Shown here: piece by piece, positions 45,676-52,903 of the stretch
Numbering within the stretch: the stretch's first letter is position 1
How the letters are laid out: each line of letters begins with the position of its first letter
Source: an uncultured Sphingomonas sp.
GTDB lineage: Bacteria; Pseudomonadota; Alphaproteobacteria; Sphingomonadales; Sphingomonadaceae
Direction of reading: 5' to 3'
Length of the DNA stretch: 60,120 bases
Assembly (NCBI RefSeq): GCF_937871615.1
Contig: NZ_CALMPA010000041.1
Coordinates: 1 to 60,120 of the forward strand
Notes under the pieces: generated by a model
Told to the model about the DNA's origin: nothing
Databases searched by the model: none
What the model saw: only the letters and a program-made list of their open reading frames with translations
Translations under genes and position numbers: made by a program

Positions 45676-46508
45676 CAGTAATCGCTCCCGACCTTCGTGT
45701 TGGTCAGCATGAAAATGCGGTCCATGATTTCGTCGGCACTGAGCACGCCATAGCCAACCGGAATGGTCCGCTTGGTCTGTGTGTCGAACAGAACCAGCGC
45801 CGGCGTCTCGTTGCCGGGCACGCCCATCCGCGCGCGCTGCCCGGAGTCGACGACATAGTTCGGAAAGTCCTTGCTCGGGCCGCCGTCCATGGACACGGCC
45901 ATCACCGTCATCCGGTGACTGTCGGTCACCGACCGCAGGATGGGCGCGAACACCTCGCAGGCGCCGCAGCTTTGGGCGTAGAAATAAAACAACCCATAAC
46001 GCTGGCCGAGGCTTGTCAGGACGGTGTCCCGATCAGCCTTGCGATTGTCCAGCCAGAGACGTTTGCCCACCGTCGAGACCGGGCGTTGCAGCGTGTAGTC
46101 GAGATCCGGGTTCTGCCACAGCGCACGCTGCCAGGTATCGGAGAAGGTCGATGCGCGATCGAGCTGCTCGCGTTGGAAGCGGATGTAGTTGATGACGTTG
46201 GCTTCGGTCGGTTCGAGGATCGCCTTAGCCTTCAACTCATCGAGCTGCCTGGTGATCGCGGCGATACGATCTGAGGCGCGCTCTTCCTCGATCGGCGTGG
46301 CAGGTTTGGCATTGTCCGCCGGCTTCGGCTTTGCGCAATAGAACCACTGCCCCAACCTTCGCTCGCCGCAGTAGAAATCATCCGGCCTGTCCTGGTCGAT
46401 CGCCTCATTCCGGGCTGACGGGACATCCTGAGCAGCGACAGGTGGCGTGCCGATCGTCGCCGCCAGCGCCAGCGCCGCCAGAATTGCGCACATGTCACAG
46501 CGCCGCAT
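45675..46508 (-). CDS. traF: Conjugal transfer pilus assembly protein TraF, thioredoxin-like with CxxC
   Basis: Periplasmic F-type assembly protein, 277 aa from ATG 46508 (GGGGAGG lies 7 bases upstream; another ATG at 46526 lacks this). The signal peptide is AALALAATIGTPPVAAQ. The C-terminal thioredoxin fold retains FYFYAQSCGACEVFAPILRS, so CGAC is a likely redox motif, which F-plasmid TraF lacks. Its cis-Pro loop is NETPALVLFD. It may help oxidise TraH, TraN and TraU. Confidence 0.92.
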   Translation of the reverse strand: MRRCDMCAILAALALAATIGTPPVAAQDVPSARNEAIDQDRPDDFYCGERRLGQWFYCAKPKPADNAKPATPIEEERASDRIAAITRQLDELKAKAILEPTEANVINYIRFQREQLDRASTFSDTWQRALWQNPDLDYTLQRPVSTVGKRLWLDNRKADRDTVLTSLGQRYGLFYFYAQSCGACEVFAPILRSVTDSHRMTVMAVSMDGGPSKDFPNYVVDSGQRARMGVPGNETPALVLFDTQTKRTIPVGYGVLSADEIMDRIFMLTNTKVGSDY

Positions 46509-46725
46509 GGTTCGCCCTCCCCTCACTCTCCTGTGCAGGGAGCTGTTGCGGCACCCTGCTGGCCCGATCGACGTTCACCTCACCATCGCGGAAGTGGACG
46601 CAGCAATCCGCGATCGTGGCTGGATGCCGGGAAGCGCATTGCATCGGCCGCGACGGTGGTGTCTCTGAAGGATGCAGCAGGAGCGCGGTCGCGATGACGG
46701 GCAACTCAAGAAGCGGCAGCGGCAT
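46495..46725 (-). CDS. Small hypothetical protein between traN and traF
   Basis: 76 aa: a hydrophobic N-terminus (MPLPLLELPVIATALLLHPS) and a polar C-terminal half with Cys pairs (CASRHPATIADCCVHFRDG). A good ribosome site (GGGAG, 7 bp spacing) precedes the ATG, and the 3' end overlaps the traF start. Otherwise the 280 bp between traN and traF is empty. No homologue recognised, so this call rests on position and translation signals. Confidence 0.45.
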   Translation of the reverse strand: MPLPLLELPVIATALLLHPSETPPSRPMQCASRHPATIADCCVHFRDGEVNVDRASRVPQQLPAQESEGRANHAAL

Positions 46726-46790
46726 GGTTCGTCTCCCTGTTTCCGGAGCCTACAGCGCCTTCCCGCAAGGCGGGGGCCATCAGGACCCCG

Positions 46791-48656
46791 TCACTTGCCA
46801 TGGAGATCGTAGTAGGATTGAATTTTGGACTGGATGTCCGTCATGGTCTGGACTTCGTCGGGCAACTTGGCCGCGTCCATGAAGTCCGCGTAGACCTCCG
46901 TGAAATTCATGACCGACAGATCGAGCCGGGCAAATTCCTCGACAGTAAATCCGGCGCACTGCTCGTTTTTGGGCGAACCCCATCCCTTGCCCAACTGGGG
47001 CCGGCCCTGCTCCTGAAGCACGCGGCTGAGCTTGCTTTCGAAGCAGCAATAGGCGGTCCGCTTCGTGGTGCAGATGCCCAGGATCTTCGACGAACAGTAG
47101 GTCCCGAGATTATGGCACAGGCCCATGCGGTCCTTGATGTCGAGCTTCATCTCATCCTGCGAACAGGCGAAAAGGGTGAGGAAGGGCGTGGCGAGCGCCG
47201 CAATAGCGGCAGGACCGCCAGCCAGGGCCGCAGCGCCTGCGCCGACCGTCAGAAGGCCCGACGTCTTGCCCGCGCAGCAGTTGATGAGGCCGAAGACGGG
47301 CTTGTGGCAGCTCTCACGATTGCCCTTGAAGACCGTGAAATTGTTCTCGTCGAACTCCTTGCCGGCCTGATCGATCGAATGGAGTGCGACGAGCGCATCC
47401 TTGAACTCGGTCGACGCTTCGCGGACGATCGGTTCGCAGTCGCCGTTGATACAATATATGTCGTTGCCGCAGATGTATTGCGGCGCGTCGGTGGTTCCAC
47501 CCGATGGTGTCGGGCATTGATAGACGCGGTTCTCGACCTTGCACGGCCCGCCGCTGCCATCGTCGTCGAGGCATTCGGTGCGAAGATAGGTGCAGCTTCC
47601 GTTCGCCTCGAGCTCACCGCAATCATTGGCCGCCGAGACGCGATTGCATTGATAGGTGCGCTGCCAGGCCCAGCAGGGTTGAGTCACGGACACGCCATCG
47701 ATGATCCTCGTGACCGGGTCGCTCGACGTGCAGACCTCGCTTTCGAGCGTGCAATTGGCATCGGCAGCATTCGCCGCGCAGAGACCCTCGTTCCGGGTGA
47801 TCACCGGCACCGCGGACTCCTCCTGCTTCGTGAGCCAGTAATTTCCCGTCGAGATCACATAGCCTGGGTGATATTCGCCGGGCGTGATGCCCTGCGCTTC
47901 CGCCGTACATTTGACCTCCACGGCGGTATGCCCAAGGCTGCTGCAGTTCGGCGCCGCCGTGTAGCCGTAGGCGCCCATGTTTCCGCAATAGTCGATCGGC
48001 CGACTTTCCCAGCAGACACCGGACGCGATCTCGTCGTCGAAGGCGGCGCGGGCCGGATAAGGTCCCCCGTCTGTCGGAAGAAAGCTCAATCTGCCGGTAT
48101 AATAGGTGTAGATCGTCCGCTTCTCGGCGCGCACATCGAGAGTGACGGCACAGGTGCGGGCTTCAGGCGTGACCTTGCTGCCTGCATTGCAGCTCGCTTC
48201 GTAATAGCCAGCGCCGCCGGTCGCGGGGGGCAATGGCACGCAGGAACCGCCGCTGCCAGTATATTGCTCGCCGGCGAGATATGCCGACGGATCATTCTCG
48301 ATCGACGTGGCCCGCGTCGTGGTCGCGAGGACCTCCGAATTGCTGAAGGTCGCACGGCTACGATCGGCATCTGTGGTGATGCGATATTGTTCGTTGGAGG
48401 ATTTCGAGGATTGGGCGGCTGATTCCAATCGTTCAGGATCGTCAAAATAGGACCCTTCGGGGAGATTGGTGCCGGAATAGCCTGGCACAGCCGCCGCCTG
48501 CGCCTCGCTGGAGGGCACCAGCGTCGTATCGCTGCGCTTCTCCGTCCCAAATGCCTTACCCTGCTGCCGCGCCTCCTCGATGGTCGTCTGGCCGAGCGCT
48601 GGCGGTACGCCCGCCAGTGCAGCAAGCACCGCAGCAAAGGCGAGGATCGACCTCAC
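46791..48656 (-). CDS. traN: Conjugal transfer mating-pair stabilization protein TraN
   Basis: Cysteine-rich outer-membrane adhesin that stabilises mating pairs. The protein is 621 aa with signal peptide MRSILAFAAVLAALAGVPPA. Cysteine clusters are typical: VCTSSDPVTR, CWAWQRTYQC, CTYLRTECLD, then LINCCAGKTSG and TKRTAYCCFESKLSRVLQEQ, the conserved C-terminal block. The stop is followed by a 280-bp spacer. The start overlaps the trbC stop by 4 bp. Confidence 0.94.
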   Translation of the reverse strand: MRSILAFAAVLAALAGVPPALGQTTIEEARQQGKAFGTEKRSDTTLVPSSEAQAAAVPGYSGTNLPEGSYFDDPERLESAAQSSKSSNEQYRITTDADRSRATFSNSEVLATTTRATSIENDPSAYLAGEQYTGSGGSCVPLPPATGGAGYYEASCNAGSKVTPEARTCAVTLDVRAEKRTIYTYYTGRLSFLPTDGGPYPARAAFDDEIASGVCWESRPIDYCGNMGAYGYTAAPNCSSLGHTAVEVKCTAEAQGITPGEYHPGYVISTGNYWLTKQEESAVPVITRNEGLCAANAADANCTLESEVCTSSDPVTRIIDGVSVTQPCWAWQRTYQCNRVSAANDCGELEANGSCTYLRTECLDDDGSGGPCKVENRVYQCPTPSGGTTDAPQYICGNDIYCINGDCEPIVREASTEFKDALVALHSIDQAGKEFDENNFTVFKGNRESCHKPVFGLINCCAGKTSGLLTVGAGAAALAGGPAAIAALATPFLTLFACSQDEMKLDIKDRMGLCHNLGTYCSSKILGICTTKRTAYCCFESKLSRVLQEQGRPQLGKGWGSPKNEQCAGFTVEEFARLDLSVMNFTEVYADFMDAAKLPDEVQTMTDIQSKIQSYYDLHGK

Positions 48657-49399
48657 GGATTGGCCTTGCGCATGTTGGAAAGGCCGACCGCGGCGACACG
48701 CGCACCCGGCCCATGCTCTTTTGCGAACTGTTCGAGCGCGTACTGGACCGACACGTTGCCGACCATGCGGTCATAGGGAGGAACCTTGGTCTGGCAGGAG
48801 AATCCTGCGCAGAGATCGAAGTCGGAAGAAACCGCGACGTAGGTCGGCACGGCCTGGACATTGAATGCGCGAAAGAGGCGCGGATCGATGCCGACATTGG
48901 CAAAGTCGTCCTGCCGATCGACGATCTTGCCGAGGGCAGTGGCAAACTCCTTCATCGAATTGTTCGGAAAGCCCCGGAAAACCACGACGCCGCCGGCTTT
49001 GGCGGTGTCGCCAATCAAGGTCTTGAGCGACCGCGGCGGCATCGAGAGGCTGGCGAAGACGATGAACTGTGGCGCATCGCCCTTACCCGTCGTGGCATTC
49101 GATGCGGCGCCTGCAACGATCTCATCGAAATCGACAGGACCCGCCGGCCCTTTGGGCAAATCACTCTTCGCGACCCGCTGCATATTGGCCATGCCCGCAT
49201 CGCCAGCCTTGGCGGCATCCTCTCGGAATGCGTCGCCCCTATCCTTCACCTGATTGACGAAGGCCTCAGCATCGGCCTGGAGCTCTGCCGAACGCTTCTT
49301 GATCGCCTGCACGTCGATCCCGTCGACGCTTTGCGCGAGCACAGCAGATATGCCGGCGATCCCGAGGAGTGCAGCGGAAGCCCAAAGATAAACGCGCAT
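48653..49399 (-). CDS. trbC: F-type conjugative pilus assembly protein TrbC
   Basis: Periplasmic pilus assembly protein, 248 aa, with signal peptide ending ISAVLAQS. The F-type TrbC domain follows: QFIVFASLSMPPRSLKTLIG, GGVVVFRGFPNNS, then VGIDPRLFRAFNVQAVPTYV, a thioredoxin-like cis-Pro loop. It overlaps traN by 4 bp and lies 11 bp after traU. Confidence 0.93.
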   Translation of the reverse strand: MRVYLWASAALLGIAGISAVLAQSVDGIDVQAIKKRSAELQADAEAFVNQVKDRGDAFREDAAKAGDAGMANMQRVAKSDLPKGPAGPVDFDEIVAGAASNATTGKGDAPQFIVFASLSMPPRSLKTLIGDTAKAGGVVVFRGFPNNSMKEFATALGKIVDRQDDFANVGIDPRLFRAFNVQAVPTYVAVSSDFDLCAGFSCQTKVPPYDRMVGNVSVQYALEQFAKEHGPGARVAAVGLSNMRKANP

Positions 49400-49410
49400 C
49401 GAGAGCCCTC

Positions 49411-50433
49411 CTAGAGCACGCAGCAGTTGCGCTTGCGCCAGATCAGGTAGCCCATGTCCTCGCCCCCGGCGGGATAGGCACGGCCAGCATCAGGCGGCAT
49501 GGTGGATGCCCCGATCGCGGAGCAGGCGAAGCGACCGCTGACGGTCGGGATCGGATTGACCATCTGGAAGCGGTATTGCTGCTTCCGCATGATCGGCATG
49601 AGATACTTCTTGCAAAGACCCGCCGACCCCATCGTTCCCCAGGCAAGAGCCTCGCGGTGCATCTTGTAGGCGAAGCGCGACAGCGCGAGCCGCGAGGATT
49701 GGACATGGCCGATCGAGGACGGCACGTTTCCGTTCAGCGGATACATGCTGCCCTGACAGCCCGCGCACCAGAACAGCGGATCGAGCGGAAGGTGGACGGT
49801 GCCTGCAATGCAATCGCCTGCGCAGGCCACCTGTGCGATAGGGTTCGCGAAAACGATCGCCTCAGGATTGATCAACGCCGTCAGCGAGTCATCCTGCCAG
49901 AGTGGATCGATCTCGGTCATGTAGGCGATGTCGAAGCTCGCCTGCTCGAAGCAGACGAAATCGGTGAGGATCTCCATCCAGTAGAGCACCGGATAAACGT
50001 ACCAGTGGACGTGCCATTTGGCCGTGCTCTGGGATCGTCCCCCAACCATCGACGGGCCCGTCAAATAGCCCTGGCCAATATCGAACCCCGGTGCGATGCG
50101 GATGCCGCCGAGGTTGGGAAAGCACCAAGGCTTCATCGTCACGTCCGCGAGGCGGGCCGGCTCCCAAAAGCCGACGGAGATGCCGATGCGAGGAATGGGG
50201 CTCCCGCACAGGCAAATCGGCGACGCGGGATTCGCGGTATCCGGGCGACCGCTTGGCCAAATCTTGAGACCGCCCACCGACAATGGGAACAGGCAGGACC
50301 AACATACATCGGTGATGGGGTTCACGAATTTGCCGTGACACGTCGGTCCTGCCGCCTGTGCGCTTGGCGCGAGAACGAAAGCGGCGATCGCGACGAGAAG
50401 AAGGCGCAGGGCCGATCGAGCGGAACGCATCAT
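49411..50433 (-). CDS. traU: Conjugal transfer protein TraU
   Basis: Periplasmic cysteine-rich pilus assembly protein. The protein is 340 aa from ATG 50433 (tandem ATGATG; GGAG upstream), with signal peptide LLLVAIAAFVLAPSAQAA. The family pattern starts CHGKFVNPITDVCWSCLFPL and continues with PWCFPNLGG and MYPLNGNVPSS. The open frame runs further upstream, but those residues are not TraU-like. Its start overlaps the stop of the small gene before it. Confidence 0.94.
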   Translation of the reverse strand: MMRSARSALRLLLVAIAAFVLAPSAQAAGPTCHGKFVNPITDVCWSCLFPLSVGGLKIWPSGRPDTANPASPICLCGSPIPRIGISVGFWEPARLADVTMKPWCFPNLGGIRIAPGFDIGQGYLTGPSMVGGRSQSTAKWHVHWYVYPVLYWMEILTDFVCFEQASFDIAYMTEIDPLWQDDSLTALINPEAIVFANPIAQVACAGDCIAGTVHLPLDPLFWCAGCQGSMYPLNGNVPSSIGHVQSSRLALSRFAYKMHREALAWGTMGSAGLCKKYLMPIMRKQQYRFQMVNPIPTVSGRFACSAIGASTMPPDAGRAYPAGGEDMGYLIWRKRNCCVL

Positions 50434-50699
50434 AGCTCCTCTCCGATTGCATCGAGAAACGCCGTGTCCGCGCGCTGCTTGCGCACCAGGTAGAGCGCCG
50501 TCGTCGCGACGACCGCTACCAGCAGCACCGCGATCGCAGCGGCGGCCGTTCGGCCGAACTGGCGTTGCAAGGGATGCAGGCTCAAAATGCTGGCACCGAG
50601 CGACAGGCAAAGCGCCTGCCAGATCAGGCGAAGGCGCCGGAGCGCACGGTTTTCTGGCGCCGCCATCGGGGTGCGGAGCATGTCCAGCCAAAGCGGCAT
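50430..50699 (-). CDS. Small membrane protein in the tra operon
   Basis: 89 aa with a basic, Leu-rich first half and one clear membrane helix (AAAAIAVLLVAVVATTALYL). It overlaps traU by 4 bp and touches the end of traW, so it is translated in step with both. I do not recognise it among the F-plasmid genes; it may be a lineage-specific assembly factor. Confidence 0.7.
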   Translation of the reverse strand: MPLWLDMLRTPMAAPENRALRRLRLIWQALCLSLGASILSLHPLQRQFGRTAAAAIAVLLVAVVATTALYLVRKQRADTAFLDAIGEEL

Positions 50700-51355
50700 C
50701 AGCCCGGCCCTCCGGTCTTCAGGACGACCTCGGAGACGCGCATCACCTTGCCCGCCTGAGACACAACCGCCGGCGTGTGTTCGATACCGAACCGAGACGT
50801 AAGCTTTCCGGCCTGATCGAAGTAGAAGCGCCGCTTTTTCGCGGTCATCTGTTCGACAGGCGAGCCTCTGACGAGGATGATCTTGGCCTTGAGATCGGTA
50901 TAGCGCGCTATCGCCCAGGCCATTTGCTCAGGATCGTCGCCGTCGATGAAGACGAGGTCCTGCCGGATCGCGACAAAGTCGAGCGGATTGATGCGCTGGC
51001 CGGCGGCGGCGATCAGGTTCCCTTTCTGATCGCGGATATCGCGCTCCATCGTGACCGACGGATCGAAATCCCATGTGCGAGCAGCCCGTGCCGGCGTGAT
51101 TCCCGCAACCGGATCAGGGCGACGAACCTTCGCCTCTACACGCTTGGCGAACATCTCATTCGTGCGCGCGAGCTCGCCGCTGGCCTCGGCTCGGCGCAGA
51201 CGGCTCTCAATCGTCGAAAGGAGATCCGGCTCAATCACCGGGAATGTTTGGGCCGCCTGGCCGTAGTCCTTCGCCTCCGAACGCATCGGACCCAAGACGA
51301 GCGCGGAACCAAGCGCCGTGACTGCGCAAACGCAGCCCGTGACAAGCATCCTCAT
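50699..51355 (-). CDS. traW: Conjugal transfer pilus assembly protein TraW
   Basis: Periplasmic F-type assembly protein, 218 aa, with signal peptide MRMLVTGCVCAVTALGSALV. The family region is RTWDFDPSVTMERDIRDQKG, then PLDFVAIRQDLVFIDGDDPE and QAGKLTSRFGIEHTPAVVSQ. It overlaps the S26 peptidase by 4 bp. Position and sequence agree with traW in F-type operons. Confidence 0.93.
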   Translation of the reverse strand: MRMLVTGCVCAVTALGSALVLGPMRSEAKDYGQAAQTFPVIEPDLLSTIESRLRRAEASGELARTNEMFAKRVEAKVRRPDPVAGITPARAARTWDFDPSVTMERDIRDQKGNLIAAAGQRINPLDFVAIRQDLVFIDGDDPEQMAWAIARYTDLKAKIILVRGSPVEQMTAKKRRFYFDQAGKLTSRFGIEHTPAVVSQAGKVMRVSEVVLKTGGPG

Positions 51356-51888
51356 AGGATTGGCTCCCCTGTCCCAATGATCTGGCGCGCGCAGACGAAG
51401 CCGATTTCGGCGTAGCGACTATCGAAGCCGTCCTTGTGGGGCGTTGCCGCAAAATAGCAGCCGTCCGGCACCCGGCCGGTGAGGCCCGGGGTCAACGGCT
51501 CGCCGAGGCGTGTAAGCGGCTTCATCTCCGCGACCGCGCGGCCATTCACCGCGACCGTGCGGCCGACATGGCTGATGATGTCGCCAGGCATGCCATAGAC
51601 GATCTTTCCGAACATCCGCGGTTTCGTCCCGAAATGGCGACGCAGCAGAGCACCCGCAGGTGGATCGAAGAAAACATAGCTCCCGCGCGTCGGGAGCTTG
51701 TGGCGCTCGATGAAAAACGCCCAATTCGGCAGCGAGTCCGTCGTGTTGATCAGGATGATGTGGCAATCTTGCCATGCGCTTATCGCGCTGAACCCCAGGG
51801 TCCCAATGACGGCCAGCGCCAACGTCCCCCAGAGACGCTTGCGCGGCCGCCAGGGCTGGGCCGCGACCTTATTGGCCACCGTTGCCAT
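51352..51888 (-). CDS. S26-family signal peptidase of the transfer system (TrhF/IncP TraF-like)
   Basis: 178 aa. One membrane helix (about residues 20-40) is followed by the catalytic serine in NTTDSLPNWAFF and the catalytic lysine in GKIVYGMPGDII. Such peptidases process pilin or other transfer proteins; an S26 peptidase sits in IncH-type tra operons at the same place. It overlaps trbI by 20 bp and traW by 4 bp. No pilin gene is inside the window; it would be expected upstream of traL. Confidence 0.9.
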   Translation of the reverse strand: MATVANKVAAQPWRPRKRLWGTLALAVIGTLGFSAISAWQDCHIILINTTDSLPNWAFFIERHKLPTRGSYVFFDPPAGALLRRHFGTKPRMFGKIVYGMPGDIISHVGRTVAVNGRAVAEMKPLTRLGEPLTPGLTGRVPDGCYFAATPHKDGFDSRYAEIGFVCARQIIGTGEPIL

Positions 51889-52546
51889 CAGGGCCTCCGA
51901 AGGTGGAAACGGACGCTCCAGGCATTTGCGCCGGCGCCGGCTGCACAGTCCCCGCCTGTCCTGCCGCTGCGGGTCCGTAACCGCCGGCCACGCCAGCCAT
52001 GGGATCGATGGTGGCGCCCTGCACTGGCTGCGGCGCGGAACGCGAGGCGGCCAACGCGGACTGCGCGGCCGAAAGCTCCTGCAGTCGCTGCAATTCCTCG
52101 ACGGAAAGGCGCTTGGGTTCTGGCACGCCAGAGGCGAATACGGCCTTCTTCAGACTGTCGGTAATGTCCGGCACGTTCTTGGTAAGGACGGCCTCGCCGA
52201 CGAGGACGATCTGGCCGCCTTGGCTCCGGCGCTGCAATTCCTTTTCGAGCGACGCCATGAACGCCTGCATCTCGGCTCGCACGCGTTCCGGCGGCGAGCC
52301 AGAAAAGCGCTGGGCCTCGACATAATCGCCGACCAGAGCCGACAGCCGCGCCGAAACGATATTGTCCTGTTTCGACTGGGTCAGCGATCGGGTCACCCAC
52401 ATGCCCCAGACAACCGCCGCGATCAGCAGCAGCAGGAACAGCATCTGGGTGCGCGTGAGGCCGCCAAACCCTACCCTGCGCTTCGCCGCTCGGGTCTCTG
52501 GCGCGGAAGGGGGAATGGGAAGGTCGAGTTGGGGTTGTTCAGCCAT
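51869..52546 (-). CDS. trbI: F-type TrbI pilus assembly protein
   Basis: Inner-membrane protein, 225 aa, with one membrane helix (MLFLLLLIAAVVWGMWVTRS, about residues 36-55). The periplasmic part has VLVGEAVLTKNVPDITDSLK, typical of F-type TrbI, and a Gly/Pro/Ala-rich tail (AGVAGGYGPAAAGQAG). It overlaps the following peptidase gene by 20 bp and the preceding membrane gene by 8 bp. Confidence 0.88.
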   Translation of the reverse strand: MAEQPQLDLPIPPSAPETRAAKRRVGFGGLTRTQMLFLLLLIAAVVWGMWVTRSLTQSKQDNIVSARLSALVGDYVEAQRFSGSPPERVRAEMQAFMASLEKELQRRSQGGQIVLVGEAVLTKNVPDITDSLKKAVFASGVPEPKRLSVEELQRLQELSAAQSALAASRSAPQPVQGATIDPMAGVAGGYGPAAAGQAGTVQPAPAQMPGASVSTFGGPDGNGGQ

Positions 52547-52898
52547 GACGGGGGGCTCCCTCCTCTGCGCGCGGAGGCAGGATGCGGTTGGCGCGAAGAG
52601 CTACGACGGCGGTGGAAAGGATCATGTGCGCGATGGCGAACATGTTGAGGAAGGCACCGGCCCGCGCCGGATCGGCGGCGATGTAACGGGTCGTGAAATT
52701 GTTCAGCTGATGGACCAAACCATCGAACGAGAAGCCGCCGATCGCGAGGAAGAAAAGAAAGAACAGGCCCCAGGTGATGAGCAGGGTCGACGCGACAAAG
52801 CCAAGACCGTGGAGCGCGAAGTACAGCACGTTCTGCCATTCGCGCCGCGTGAGCCTGGCGCGGCGGCGATTGGTCCGTTGGGTTGAATGCGTCGCCAT
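52539..52898 (-). CDS. Two-helix membrane protein in the tra operon
   Basis: 119 aa from ATG 52898 (GGAG lies 8 bases upstream; an in-frame GTG at 52907 is the other option). The N-terminus is basic and Arg-rich, followed by a long hydrophobic stretch (TLLITWGLFFLFFLAIGGFS) and a second helix (FLNMFAIAHMILSTAVVALR). It sits between traC and trbI, where F carries no comparable gene that I recall. The function is unknown, presumably in channel or pilus assembly. Confidence 0.78.
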   Translation of the reverse strand: MATHSTQRTNRRRARLTRREWQNVLYFALHGLGFVASTLLITWGLFFLFFLAIGGFSFDGLVHQLNNFTTRYIAADPARAGAFLNMFAIAHMILSTAVVALRANRILPPRAEEGAPRHG

Positions 52899-52903
52899 AT
52901 CTG

